A stretch of DNA of 64,000 nt from Woeseiaceae bacterium (GTDB lineage Bacteria; Pseudomonadota; Gammaproteobacteria; Steroidobacterales; Woeseiaceae), in assembly GCA_021773135.1 (NCBI GenBank), contig JAJFKP010000018.1:62001-126000 (forward strand). Reading direction: 5' to 3'. The notes under the pieces are model-generated. The model ran no database searches and was not told where the DNA came from. It was given only the letters and a program-made list of their open reading frames with translations. Of this stretch, positions 1 through 8,757 are shown piece after piece; the stretch's first letter is position 1, and each line of letters opens with the position of its first letter. The position numbers and the translations under genes are program-made.

Positions 1-1
1 T

Positions 2-892
2 CTTATTGGAGCAGCTTTCCTTAGCGGCGAGCTAAAGATTATTCAGGAGGTCGCGGAGGTGCAAAGTCCGATCTCGCGATTGCTCGGACCGGGCGGCCTG
101 ATCTGGATCACAACCTATTACAGCTGGCTTTTCTTTCTAACGCCAGTGTTGGTCGGTTGGTTTGCCATGCGCGCATGGCGATCTGGTGAGCCAACAGATC
201 GATATATTTCAATTTTCATTGTATTCGGATTGACGCTTTTGTTAGCGCAGTTTCGATTTCATCCGTTCGGGTCCTGGGCGATCTTGCTGGGTGGACTCCT
301 GCTCGTGCAGGAACACAGCGACAGGCTTAAATTAACTTCGTTGGCCTCTGTCGGCGCGGCAATAATGGTCGTGGCCCTGGCGTATCAGCCGGCGGTAAAA
401 AATCGCCTATTTCTGCGCTACCCGCCCGGTAACAATGTTGACTATGCGGCGACCCGATCGTTATACCCGGACCTCGCAGCTGCCTGCAGAGAGCAACCTG
501 GCCTTGCAATCTCATACAACGATGACGGCCACCACGTTCGCTATCACACCGATTGCAGCGTCGTAAGCAACAATTTCCTGATGACGCCGCAGCATGAACA
601 GAAAGTCGTCGAGCTCGACCGGCTGCTGCAGATGGACCCGGAGCAATTGCTGGTTGAGGCGCCGCACGTTGACTACATTTTTGCGCGCCTGTTTCAGATA
701 TTTTCGGCTGATCCGGATGGACGCGTGGCGCCCGCACCGATATCTCACATCGTTTCGGTTAATGCGCCGCTCTTCGTCGCCCTGATGTTCGCAGATGAGT
801 TGCCCGAAGAGTATGTGTTACTCGACGAGGTCAGGCTGGAAGACGAACGCGACTTTGCGTTCGGGCGTGTTTACAAGATCGTACGCGACTAG
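2..892 (+). CDS. GT-C-like membrane protein, 5' end cut by window edge
   Basis: The reading frame is open from the first complete codon of the window, so the gene very probably starts upstream. The GTG at 59 is only an internal valine. The visible 296 residues hold about three to four membrane spans (around residues 40-60, 70-90 and 115-135 of the visible part). A soluble C-terminal half follows, with a DDGHHVRY stretch and a conserved-looking NNFLMTPQHE segment. The shape (membrane body plus C-terminal periplasmic domain) and the loop before the first visible span recall GT-C enzymes of the STT3/ArnT type. I see no complete WWDxG motif, so the family is an inference. It ends at base 892, directly against the stop codon of the convergent gene at 893. 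Confidence 0.6.
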   Translation, partial: LIGAAFLSGELKIIQEVAEVQSPISRLLGPGGLIWITTYYSWLFFLTPVLVGWFAMRAWRSGEPTDRYISIFIVFGLTLLLAQFRFHPFGSWAILLGGLLLVQEHSDRLKLTSLASVGAAIMVVALAYQPAVKNRLFLRYPPGNNVDYAATRSLYPDLAAACREQPGLAISYNDDGHHVRYHTDCSVVSNNFLMTPQHEQKVVELDRLLQMDPEQLLVEAPHVDYIFARLFQIFSADPDGRVAPAPISHIVSVNAPLFVALMFADELPEEYVLLDEVRLEDERDFAFGRVYKIVRD

Positions 893-2818
893 TCACTGTT
901 GTTGGCTGCCTGCACCGAGCGAATTGGCAACTTCCACGAATTGAAGTTGATCGCCGACCAGGTTGATGCGAAAAAGGCCATCTCCCAGGCCCCGCCCTAT
1001 TAAGGCTTCGATGGCAGGTTGAAATTCCGGATTCTTATTTGCAACCCAGATGTACTCCCAGTTTCGCAATTCCTCTCGAAGTGAATCGGGATCGGTGAGC
1101 AACCTGACCGAAGTTTCCTCTACGTGCACGCGACCGGGCGACAGCTGATACTGCAGCATTTGTCCGAGGACGCCGTTTTCGACGTCATTCGGGAAGAAGA
1201 CCCACAAGGGCGAATTTCCCGTCAGTTCGCGCATGCGCTCTGTAATCGGTTCTGTTTGTACGCGAAATTCATGCGGCGGCTGTTCCGAATAGAGCGGCCG
1301 CAGATAGGGTGATTCGAACACGTACATCGCCAACAGAAGTATCGCGAATATGAAGAAACGTTTTTCAACGAAAAGTTTTTCACCTAATTTCACTGGTTTG
1401 GCTTGCGCACCTTCAAACAACGGCAGGAGCGGTGAAAAGCAGAACAGCGCAATGGGCAGCAACATCGAATGTGAGTAACGGACATACGAGGACAGCAACA
1501 GGTCGTAGTCTGATTTCGAAGCGTAGCGATAACCGAGATAAAGACCAGCTATATACACTACACCTGTGAGCCACGTGCTTAACGATGCAACCAGCCACCT
1601 GAGACGGATTTCCTTTGCAAGCAGCGCGTACCAGGCCAGGAAAATTGCAATCAGCGAGAAGCCGAGCATGGAAAATGTCGTTAGTCGAAAGCGTTCCGTA
1701 AAGGCACTCATGATCGGGTAGCTGAAGGCGTTGTACTGCGCGGATACTTCGTCTTTACTTATTTGTTGATGCATCAACACTTCGACGAAGCGTCGGGTCA
1801 ACTCCTGCTGCTGCCTGTCGGTCAGGACACTTTGGCCGGATACAATGCTGCCTAATAATGAGGCGGCTTCCCCCTCGCCTGCTTCAACCGCCAGCGAATC
1901 ACGATTCGAATTCCAGACGAACAAGATTGAAAGACACAAGACCAGTGTTACGCTCGGAAAAGCCGCGGCCCGCAACCAACGTCGAGACATACTTTCCTGC
2001 GGTTCATTGGTCTTTGGCACTAACAGCAAGAGCGCGATGATGCCCGCCACGGCCATAGCAAAAAATACGCCGGTCGTTTTTGTCAGAACGATTACCGCGA
2101 GCGGTAATAAATAGCTGCCGAGATGCACCAGGTTGCTGTTTTTCCGTTCTACCAGAAAATTCAGCAATATCCCGGCAAACCAGGCGCCCAGCAGATGGTC
2201 AACATAAAGACTGGTAAATCCATGTCCAAAGTTAAATAACAATACGATCAGGAGCGCCAGCAGACCGATATGCCACAACACCTGTCGCCAGGCTACCTTT
2301 TCCCAGAGCACCATCAGTGGCGTCATGAGCAGAACGAATTGGGCCAGGTAAGCTGCGCCTTCGGGCCTGCCAGAGTAAACGGCGAAGTAGTATTGCCACA
2401 GGGATGTTCCGGGGAGATAGCGAGGATGCATTGAGTTCGTATCGGCGCCCCATAGTGCCTTGCTTGCCAGCATCTCTCGCAGAAAAACACCCCAGTGAGA
2501 ATACTCATCGTAGTAATACAGTGAGGATCCGGAGTGCAACAGCCAGTACAGCACACCGAGCACAGCAAAAATGCCGAGCGGGACTGGAAATTGCTCGCCA
2601 TTTCGCAGGTGCCGATAACATTCATAGCACGCCAGAAACGATCCGGTTGCCAGCAGAATGACCACGGCAGACGAGAGCGTGTTTGCTAATGCAGCCAGGA
2701 AAAGCACAACGAGCGCGGCGGAGACAGCATGCAATATGGCTGACGAACCGGACGAGCCGCGCCAGCGTTGCCAACCCAACGCAAATCCGGTTATTGAAAG
2801 AAAACTAAGGAGTTCCAC
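893..2818 (-). CDS. Multispanning GT-C-like glycosyltransferase or polymerase
   Basis: A 641-residue protein with roughly eleven to thirteen hydrophobic spans and a soluble C-terminal domain of about 120 residues. The first large loop (around residues 100-115) carries YYYDEYSHW, an acidic motif in the position where GT-C enzymes keep their catalytic Asp/Glu. It is followed by LPGTSLWQYY, also typical of lipid-linked-sugar transferases. It lies downstream of a GT4 gene and a flippase-like gene on the same strand (90 bases after the GT4 stop). This suggests assembly or transfer of an envelope glycan. It starts with GTG, with an AAGGA about a dozen bases upstream. The exact family and substrate cannot be named from the sequence alone. 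Confidence 0.65.
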   Translation of the reverse strand: MELLSFLSITGFALGWQRWRGSSGSSAILHAVSAALVVLFLAALANTLSSAVVILLATGSFLACYECYRHLRNGEQFPVPLGIFAVLGVLYWLLHSGSSLYYYDEYSHWGVFLREMLASKALWGADTNSMHPRYLPGTSLWQYYFAVYSGRPEGAAYLAQFVLLMTPLMVLWEKVAWRQVLWHIGLLALLIVLLFNFGHGFTSLYVDHLLGAWFAGILLNFLVERKNSNLVHLGSYLLPLAVIVLTKTTGVFFAMAVAGIIALLLLVPKTNEPQESMSRRWLRAAAFPSVTLVLCLSILFVWNSNRDSLAVEAGEGEAASLLGSIVSGQSVLTDRQQQELTRRFVEVLMHQQISKDEVSAQYNAFSYPIMSAFTERFRLTTFSMLGFSLIAIFLAWYALLAKEIRLRWLVASLSTWLTGVVYIAGLYLGYRYASKSDYDLLLSSYVRYSHSMLLPIALFCFSPLLPLFEGAQAKPVKLGEKLFVEKRFFIFAILLLAMYVFESPYLRPLYSEQPPHEFRVQTEPITERMRELTGNSPLWVFFPNDVENGVLGQMLQYQLSPGRVHVEETSVRLLTDPDSLREELRNWEYIWVANKNPEFQPAIEALIGRGLGDGLFRINLVGDQLQFVEVANSLGAGSQQQ

Positions 2819-2908
2819 GCGCGAAAAAATTCCTTCTAGACCACGACCAGAATGAAAAAGCCAGCTTGCGCCTTTACTTTACGAAATCGAACTGGAAAAT
2901 TAGTGCAG

Positions 2909-4027
2909 CTATTGCGCATTTCTAATATTTTCGTAGATCACAACGGTATCCGCAGCTACCCGGGCCCAGGAATAGTGTTCACGAAGTGCCTTACCCGCGT
3001 TGGCCGCAAACTGGATTCGCTGTTCGGCCGACCAATTCAATAACTCTGTCAGCTTGGCAGCCCAGGCTTGCGCATCTTCGGCCGGCACTAGATATCCGGT
3101 TTCGCCGTCGCGCACCGCGTCACGAATCCCTTCCAGGTCTGCTGCGACCAAAGGCGCACCATGGTCCGCGGCCTCAAGCGCGGTTAAGCCAAAGCCTTCA
3201 ACGTCGTTGCCATCCTGGTTTCGCACGTTAGGCATTACCATTGCGACCGCCTTCCGCTTCATCGCGTCGAACTGATCCCTGTCGAAATCGACCGGGAATG
3301 CGCCAGGCATGTTCACGCGGGGGTTCTGGCTCAGGTACGTACCGTCATCTGCATCCCAAACAGTGCCCACAACAGTCAGTTTCAAGTCGGATGGTAGCAG
3401 TGGCAGGACATTCTCGGCGAACCAGCGCGGCCCTTTGCGGCGGAAAACGCGTCCAAAAAAGAGTACAAATCGATCTTCTGAAATGGGTTCGATTGGCAGC
3501 TGATTGACAGCGTCCTGCAGGCGCACGCCCAACGGCACAACGGCGACCGGGCTGAATCCCTGCTCTTCGAGCAATTTCGCTGTATTGCGGCTGTTCGCGA
3601 TAAAGCAGTCGATACAGCTGCGACGCCTGGCGAGGGCAAGGTAGGCGCGATAGATTCTCGGCAACAAACCCGAACGGCGACCGTAGATCACATCCAGCCC
3701 GTGCAGCGCGATAACTGTCCGCGTTTTTGGCGAGCGCCAGCGGCTGACGCAGGCCAGCCCGATTTGCACCATGTCACCGAAGTGCACGACATCATAACGA
3801 TTCCTGCTCACCAGCAGGTGGTGCGCGGTCTTGACAAAGAACCAGGCGATAGCAATCGGCGCTGGCGGGCGTCCGTCTTTTCTTCCAGGCAAAACGCGGG
3901 TGTGCAGCGCTATTCCGGGCATCTTTGCCAGTTCCTGGGAAATCTCCCAGCTGTAGGTTTCCATGCCACCTACGGCCGGTGGCCATTTCCGGGATATCAG
4001 GAGAACTTTGATCTGTCGGTCGTTCAT
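2909..4027 (-). CDS. Glycosyltransferase family 4 (GT-B fold)
   Basis: A 372-residue cytoplasmic glycosyltransferase. The N-terminal acceptor domain begins with a beta strand and the glycine-rich PPAVGGMETYS loop (16-26). The C-terminal nucleotide-sugar domain has VLFFGRVFRRKG (188-199) and the GT4 EGFGLTALE signature, with the two glutamates at 277 and 285 that contact the donor. The family transfers a sugar from a nucleotide-sugar to a lipid-linked or glycan acceptor with retention of configuration. It sits between a flippase-like gene (46 bases upstream) and a GT-C-like gene (90 bases downstream), in an apparent operon. The donor and acceptor cannot be told. Confidence 0.9.
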   Translation of the reverse strand: MNDRQIKVLLISRKWPPAVGGMETYSWEISQELAKMPGIALHTRVLPGRKDGRPPAPIAIAWFFVKTAHHLLVSRNRYDVVHFGDMVQIGLACVSRWRSPKTRTVIALHGLDVIYGRRSGLLPRIYRAYLALARRRSCIDCFIANSRNTAKLLEEQGFSPVAVVPLGVRLQDAVNQLPIEPISEDRFVLFFGRVFRRKGPRWFAENVLPLLPSDLKLTVVGTVWDADDGTYLSQNPRVNMPGAFPVDFDRDQFDAMKRKAVAMVMPNVRNQDGNDVEGFGLTALEAADHGAPLVAADLEGIRDAVRDGETGYLVPAEDAQAWAAKLTELLNWSAEQRIQFAANAGKALREHYSWARVAADTVVIYENIRNAQ

Positions 4028-4073
4028 GCCGGGTTGCTATGCATACGAAAAGATCGAATATTGTTGGCAGGCA

Positions 4074-5060
4074 TTAGCTGCGCCTGAGCCGGGCTAGCAC
4101 TGCCGCTTTTCCGTAAAGCGCACCTGCCAGCAAAATGATCGCTATTTCAACTACCCTGAGAATGCCAGTCACGATCAGCCCACTGCTGAATCCAACACCC
4201 ATTTGTTCCGACAATAAACCGCCAACCAATTCAGAAACGCCAAGATTGCCGGGGACTATGTTGACATAGCGTGTGAATACGAACGCGGTGGTGAAAACGC
4301 AGGCAGTTACGATATCGACCTCTGAACCAATCGCCCTGAACGTGAAGTAAATCATGCCAACCGAAAGACCGAAATGAACGGCACTCCAGAATGTGATGAC
4401 GGCAAATTGCCTTCGTTTGCCTACCGTGGTTACAAAAAACTCAGCGATATCTAGAAATGGCTTAAGTAGCCTGAATCTTGCCAGTCCTGACATCAGTTTT
4501 CGATCAGCGAACGGCAGCGCTAGCAGCGGCACGAGCATAAGTGCTGCAAAAAGCAGTAGAGACCAGTGCAACAGGCTAAGGCCACCCAGCTCGTAGTCCT
4601 GCTGCGAGCTCGAAAGTGCGATTACCGAGGCCAAAACGGCTGCTGTTGCGTTGCTCCATATCATGAAACCGGTAACGCCAACTGAATTCGTGTATGAAAA
4701 CCCATAGTTCTTCTTCAGCACAATCAACCGATACAGATTGCCGCCCTGTGTGATGAAGAAATTGACAAGTCGCGATACGAAATAGATTTTTAACCATGCG
4801 CCCAGCCCAAGTTTCTTAAGGCCCAGGTCGACCAATACTAGGTAGACGGCGTACGCGTAGGCTGTATACGAGGCCATTGACCAGGCGCCAATCATTGCCA
4901 TTTCGAGCAGAGAAAGTTCTCTTAGGTTTGAAATATCGGCCGAGTATTTGCGCATGAAATATGCAATTGCCAACAGCAGCAGCCCGATAGCAGTTATCTG
5001 CAAACCAAGCTTGAAATAGTTTGATCTTCGGGGCGACGCCGAGCGGATTTCTTCAAACAT
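4074..5060 (-). CDS. Lysylphosphatidylglycerol-synthase-TM-like / flippase-like membrane protein
   Basis: A 328-residue integral membrane protein with about eight spans. Near residues 265-280 it has VNIVPGNLGVSELVGG, the P-G-x-x-G-x-x-E signature of the transmembrane domain found in MprF N-terminal regions, AglD and related proteins (UPF0104). The soluble aminoacyltransferase domain of full MprF is absent. In proteobacteria these stand-alone proteins usually sit beside glycosyltransferases. They are thought to move or modify lipid-linked intermediates. Neighbours here are a GT4 gene and two GT-C-like genes, so a role in envelope-glycan export is plausible but inferred. Confidence 0.8.
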   Translation of the reverse strand: MFEEIRSASPRRSNYFKLGLQITAIGLLLLAIAYFMRKYSADISNLRELSLLEMAMIGAWSMASYTAYAYAVYLVLVDLGLKKLGLGAWLKIYFVSRLVNFFITQGGNLYRLIVLKKNYGFSYTNSVGVTGFMIWSNATAAVLASVIALSSSQQDYELGGLSLLHWSLLLFAALMLVPLLALPFADRKLMSGLARFRLLKPFLDIAEFFVTTVGKRRQFAVITFWSAVHFGLSVGMIYFTFRAIGSEVDIVTACVFTTAFVFTRYVNIVPGNLGVSELVGGLLSEQMGVGFSSGLIVTGILRVVEIAIILLAGALYGKAAVLARLRRS

Positions 5061-5173
5061 AGGTGCTGCCAGGATAGGCTTTTTTTTGCCGCAGCTTAGA
5101 ATTCCTAGTCGGCAAAGGGCCGATTACGTCAGGGCAGATTCTTGCTCGCAGCAACAATGCCTTTGGCTACGTT

Positions 5174-6082
5174 TTAGGCGTATGCGGGAGTAGCGTACGA
5201 AATCGGTGCTTTTTTAGGATCGTTAAAAGTGACTTCTTCCCAGGCTGCCTGCTCCGCAAGCAGTGCCCGCAATAACTTGTTATTCAGGTCATGCCCGGAT
5301 TTATGTGCGGAGAATTCCCCGATCAGGCTGTGCCCAAGCAGGTACACGTCGCCAATGGCATCAAGAATCTTGTGGATGACGAATTCGTTGGCGTAACGAA
5401 GGCCATCCTCATTGAGGATACGATAATCATCAAGGACGATGGCATTATCCATACTGCCGCCCAAAGTCAGATTCTGCGCTCGAAGTGCCTCAACATCTCG
5501 CAGGAAGCAGAACGTGCGGGCACGACTTACTTCCTTAAGAAATGACGTCGACGAAAAATCAATTGATGCATCCTGGCTAAGTTTGTTGAATACCGGGTGA
5601 TTGAACGAAATCTTGAAATTTACTTTGAATCCATTGAACGGTGTGAACTGCGCCCATTTGTCGCCGTCTTCGACGCGTACCTTCTGCTTGATACGAATAA
5701 ATTTTTTCGCCGCGTTCTGCTCTTCGATTCCTGCAGACTGCAGCAGGAATACGAACGGCCCGGCACTTCCATCCATGATCGGCACTTCGGGTGCCGACAG
5801 GTCGACATTCAGGTTGTCGATGCCGAGCCCGGCCGCGGCCGACATCAGATGCTCAACGGTAGCAACCTTTGCACCGTTGTGAATCAGGGTTGTGCCGAGC
5901 ATTGTTTCGCCAACCAGCGTCGCGTCGGCCGGAATATCGACCGGTTCGTCCAGGTCGACGCGACGAAAAGTAATGCCTGAATTTTCCGCTGCGGGCCGCA
6001 GGGTCATATAGACTTTTTCACCGGTGTGGAGACCTACACCCGTCGCCCGAATGGCCGTTTTCAGCGTCCGTTGTCTTAGCAT
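5174..6082 (-). CDS. lpxC: UDP-3-O-acyl-N-acetylglucosamine deacetylase
   Basis: This 302-residue zinc enzyme catalyses the committed step of lipid A synthesis, removing acetate from UDP-3-O-acyl-GlcNAc. Two similar domains are seen. Zinc ligands and catalytic residues are in place: E77 and H78 in VEHLMSA, H237 and D241 in HKILDAIGD, and H264 in the AHKSGHD stretch. Length is normal for the family. It is the last gene of the dcw cluster, as in E. coli, separated from ftsZ by 220 bases that contain a strong hairpin (6196-6234). The ATG at 6082 matches the usual MLRQRTLK N-terminus. The Shine-Dalgarno sequence is poor. Confidence 0.98.
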   Translation of the reverse strand: MLRQRTLKTAIRATGVGLHTGEKVYMTLRPAAENSGITFRRVDLDEPVDIPADATLVGETMLGTTLIHNGAKVATVEHLMSAAAGLGIDNLNVDLSAPEVPIMDGSAGPFVFLLQSAGIEEQNAAKKFIRIKQKVRVEDGDKWAQFTPFNGFKVNFKISFNHPVFNKLSQDASIDFSSTSFLKEVSRARTFCFLRDVEALRAQNLTLGGSMDNAIVLDDYRILNEDGLRYANEFVIHKILDAIGDVYLLGHSLIGEFSAHKSGHDLNNKLLRALLAEQAAWEEVTFNDPKKAPISYATPAYA

Positions 6083-6195
6083 ATCTTAGAAACCCGCTCC
6101 AGATTCAAAGGCTTACGGGCTTATCGGAGAATGAATAGCGCGCAAGCCTAACATAAGGCCCCCAACCACACCAAAAGGGCCTGATCCGTGAAATT

Positions 6196-6234
6196 CGGAC
6201 CGGACAGCCGGTGCAGTACCCACTGTCCGGTCCG
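6196..6234 (-). terminator. Perfect 12-bp hairpin between ftsZ and lpxC
   Basis: CGGACCGGACAG (6196-6207) and CTGTCCGGTCCG (6223-6234) are exact inverted copies around a 15-base loop. On the minus strand the stem lies about 70 bases after the ftsZ stop codon and is followed by AATTT only, so there is no full U-tract. It could be a partial terminator, an mRNA-stabilising 3' structure for ftsZ, or a processing site. The structure is certain. The function is inferred. Confidence 0.55.
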
Positions 6235-6302
6235 GGCGGAGGTCCATGGCGCGTCAAATCGGCCGCGACGAGTGAGTAGGGCGCGGCCGCTGCGCCCTTC
6301 CC

Positions 6303-7445
6303 TCAGTCTGCCTGGCGTCGCAGAAACGCTGGAATATCCAGCAATTCTTCCTGCAAACCTGCTTCTTCCAGCCCATCTCCTACTGCACGTTTTCGTTGAA
6401 TGGCCGGCTTATCCAGCTGCTGATAGTTTGGCTCTGATACGGCTGAGTTGCGCTTCACGACCCGCATGGGTGCGCCCTCCTTGACCGCATTCTGACCAAG
6501 TCCGGTCGCCACAACGGTTACGCGAATACGATCGCTCATATCAGGATCGATCACAGTGCCGACCACAACGGTGGCATCGTCAGAAGCAAATTCCTTGATC
6601 GTATTGCCAACTTCCTGGAATTCGCCGATAGCCATGTCCATGCCGGCAGTAACGTTCACCAGAATACCATTTGCACCGGCCAAGTTGATGTCCTCGAGAA
6701 GCGGACTCGAAATTGCAGCCTCTGCCGCTTCCCGCGCCCGGTCGTCTCCAGAAGACGTGCCCGACCCCATCATCGCCATACCCATTTCGGCCATTACCGT
6801 TTTGACATCGGCGAAATCGACGTTGATCAGGCCAGGACGGGTAATCAGCTCGGCGATACCCTGCACTGCGCCCTGCAAGACCTGGTTTGCCGAACGAAAT
6901 GCATCCAGCAGGGTGGTCTCGCCGCCCAACACAGTCAGAAGTTTTTCGTTGGGAATCGTAATCAGCGAATCGACATACTTACCCAGTTCGCAGATACCGT
7001 GTTCGGCGATCATCATACGTTTGCCACCTTCCATGACGAACGGCTTGGTCACCACTGCAACGGTCAGAATTCCCAGCTCTTTGGCAACCTGTGCCACAAC
7101 CGGCGCTGCACCTGTTCCGGTACCGCCACCCATTCCGGCGGTGATGAAGAGCATGTCTGCACCTTCAATTACTTCCTGGATTCTGTCGCGATCTTCCATG
7201 CCGGCCTGCCTGCCAATATCGGGATCGGCGCCGGCGCCGAGACCCTTGGTTATGTTGCACCCTATCTGCAGGGCCGTTCGCACCCGGGCGCTGTTTAATG
7301 CCTGTGCGTCCGTATTGGCACAAATGAAATCGACGCCCTCTATTCCCGAATTGACCATATGGGCTACTGCGTTACCGCCGCCGCCGCCCACACCGATTAC
7401 CTTGATTACCGCGCTCTGGCTGTGCGCATCCATTAACTCAAACAT
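6303..7445 (-). CDS. ftsZ: Cell division GTPase FtsZ
   Basis: The tubulin homologue that polymerises into the Z ring. The 380-residue protein has the glycine loop VIGVGGGGGNAV near residue 17, the tubulin signature GGGTGTG at 106-112, a variable linker from about 320, and the conserved C-terminal peptide DIPAFLRRQAD that binds FtsA and ZipA. I place the start at the ATG at 7445, because GGAGG lies five bases upstream and the protein then begins MFELMD like other FtsZ proteins. An in-frame GTG 12 codons earlier would add a non-conserved extension. A terminator-like hairpin separates it from ftsA. Confidence 0.98.
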   Translation of the reverse strand: MFELMDAHSQSAVIKVIGVGGGGGNAVAHMVNSGIEGVDFICANTDAQALNSARVRTALQIGCNITKGLGAGADPDIGRQAGMEDRDRIQEVIEGADMLFITAGMGGGTGTGAAPVVAQVAKELGILTVAVVTKPFVMEGGKRMMIAEHGICELGKYVDSLITIPNEKLLTVLGGETTLLDAFRSANQVLQGAVQGIAELITRPGLINVDFADVKTVMAEMGMAMMGSGTSSGDDRAREAAEAAISSPLLEDINLAGANGILVNVTAGMDMAIGEFQEVGNTIKEFASDDATVVVGTVIDPDMSDRIRVTVVATGLGQNAVKEGAPMRVVKRNSAVSEPNYQQLDKPAIQRKRAVGDGLEEAGLQEELLDIPAFLRRQAD

Positions 7446-7486
7446 GTAAACCTCCGCTCTAACATTTCTGTTGTTACTCACTCGTT

Positions 7487-7512
7487 AAAAAACTGCTTCA
7501 GCAAGCTGAAGC
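7487..7512 (-). terminator. Intrinsic-terminator-like hairpin between ftsA and ftsZ
   Basis: On the minus strand GCTTCAG-CTTG-CTGAAGC forms a perfect 7-bp stem with a 4-base loop (7495-7512). After two bases it is followed by six T residues (7487-7492). It begins only six bases after the ftsA stop codon and ends about 40 bases before the ftsZ start. The features match a Rho-independent terminator or attenuator, although the stem is only moderately GC-rich. Confidence 0.65.
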
Positions 7513-7518
7513 CTTGAC

Positions 7519-8757
7519 TCAAAACTGTCTTTGAAACCACGATTTCATGCGTGCAAAAATTTCCCCGAGGCTGCCGCCGGTTGGCGGCGAGCGCAGCTCC
7601 CGTCGCACCATTGCCTCGTAGCCATACAGCAGCAGACCGACACCGGTTGCGTGAATCGGGTTGCGTACGACCTCCAGTAGCCCTTCTACGTACTGCGGTG
7701 CACCAAGCCGAACCGGCATATGAAAGACCTCCTCGGCAAGTTCTACTGCTCCCTCCATCTTGGCGCTGCCGCCGGTAATTACGACACCGGCGGCTATTAA
7801 TTCCTCAAAGCCACTACGCCGCAGTTCATCGCGGACAAGGCCAAATAATTCTTCAAATCGCGGTTCTACGATTTCTGCAAGCGTCTGCCTGGCCAACCGG
7901 CGCGGCGGACGTTCGCCAACGCTGGGTACTTCAATCGTTTCGTCCGGGTTGGCAAGCTGCGACAGCGCACACGCATACTTGATCTTTATTTCCTCGGCGT
8001 ACTGCAAAGGCGTGCGCATGGAAACCGCTATGTCGTTGGTGACCTGATCACCGGCAATGGGTATGACTGCCGTGTGTTGAATTGCGCCACCCAGAAAGAC
8101 CGCTATATCCGTCGTGCCGCCGCCAATATCAATGATGCAGGCGCCGAGTTCCTTTTCGTCCTCGGTAAGTACCGAATAGCTCGAAGCAAGCTGTTCGAGC
8201 ACGATGTCATCAACGTCCAGACCACAGCGTTGCACGCACTTGACGATGTTTTGTGCGGCACTGACGGCACCGGTAACCATGTGGACTTTGGCTTCCAGGC
8301 GCACACCCGACATGCTGATCGGATCGCGAATGCCTTCCTGGTTATCAATCAGAAATTCCTGCGGCAGGATGTGCAGAATTCTCTGGTCTGCCGGTATGGC
8401 AACGGCTCCGGCCGCGTCAATTACCCGCTCCAGATCGCCGTGGCTCACATCCTTGTCGCGGATCGCAACGATGCCGTGCGAATTCAGACTGCGTATATGG
8501 CTGCCTGCAATGCCCGCATAGACGGAGTGAATATCGCAACCTGCCATGAGCTCGGCCTCTTCCACCGCGCGCTGGATCGAGTGGACCGTGGATTCGATAT
8601 TGACGACAACCCCTTTTTTCAGTCCGCGGGAGGGGTGTGAACCGATGCCGATGACTTCGATTGTGCCGTCTTCACCAACCTCGCCAACGATTGCCACGAC
8701 TTTCGACGTACCGATGTCGAGGCCGACGATCATGTTCTTGTCACCTTTCTTATTCAC
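7519..8757 (-). CDS. ftsA: Cell division protein FtsA
   Basis: An actin-like ATPase that anchors FtsZ filaments to the inner membrane and recruits later divisome proteins. The 412 residues show the phosphate-1 loop VGLDIGTSKV near residue 11, a 1C domain around 90-170, the phosphate-2 loop IDIGGGTTDIAV near 210, and the adenosine motif AAGVVITGGSAKMEG near 340. The C-terminal MKSWFQRQF is an amphipathic membrane-targeting helix. The start is a GTG that overlaps the ftsQ stop as GTGA, so translation is probably coupled. A second candidate ATG eight codons in would remove a short lysine-rich tip. Confidence 0.97.
   Translation of the reverse strand: MNKKGDKNMIVGLDIGTSKVVAIVGEVGEDGTIEVIGIGSHPSRGLKKGVVVNIESTVHSIQRAVEEAELMAGCDIHSVYAGIAGSHIRSLNSHGIVAIRDKDVSHGDLERVIDAAGAVAIPADQRILHILPQEFLIDNQEGIRDPISMSGVRLEAKVHMVTGAVSAAQNIVKCVQRCGLDVDDIVLEQLASSYSVLTEDEKELGACIIDIGGGTTDIAVFLGGAIQHTAVIPIAGDQVTNDIAVSMRTPLQYAEEIKIKYACALSQLANPDETIEVPSVGERPPRRLARQTLAEIVEPRFEELFGLVRDELRRSGFEELIAAGVVITGGSAKMEGAVELAEEVFHMPVRLGAPQYVEGLLEVVRNPIHATGVGLLLYGYEAMVRRELRSPPTGGSLGEIFARMKSWFQRQF

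Noticed and set aside
6556-7449. Long plus-strand frame over ftsZ
   Set aside because: It is the antisense shadow of ftsZ, rich in serine and proline with no domain or ribosome site.
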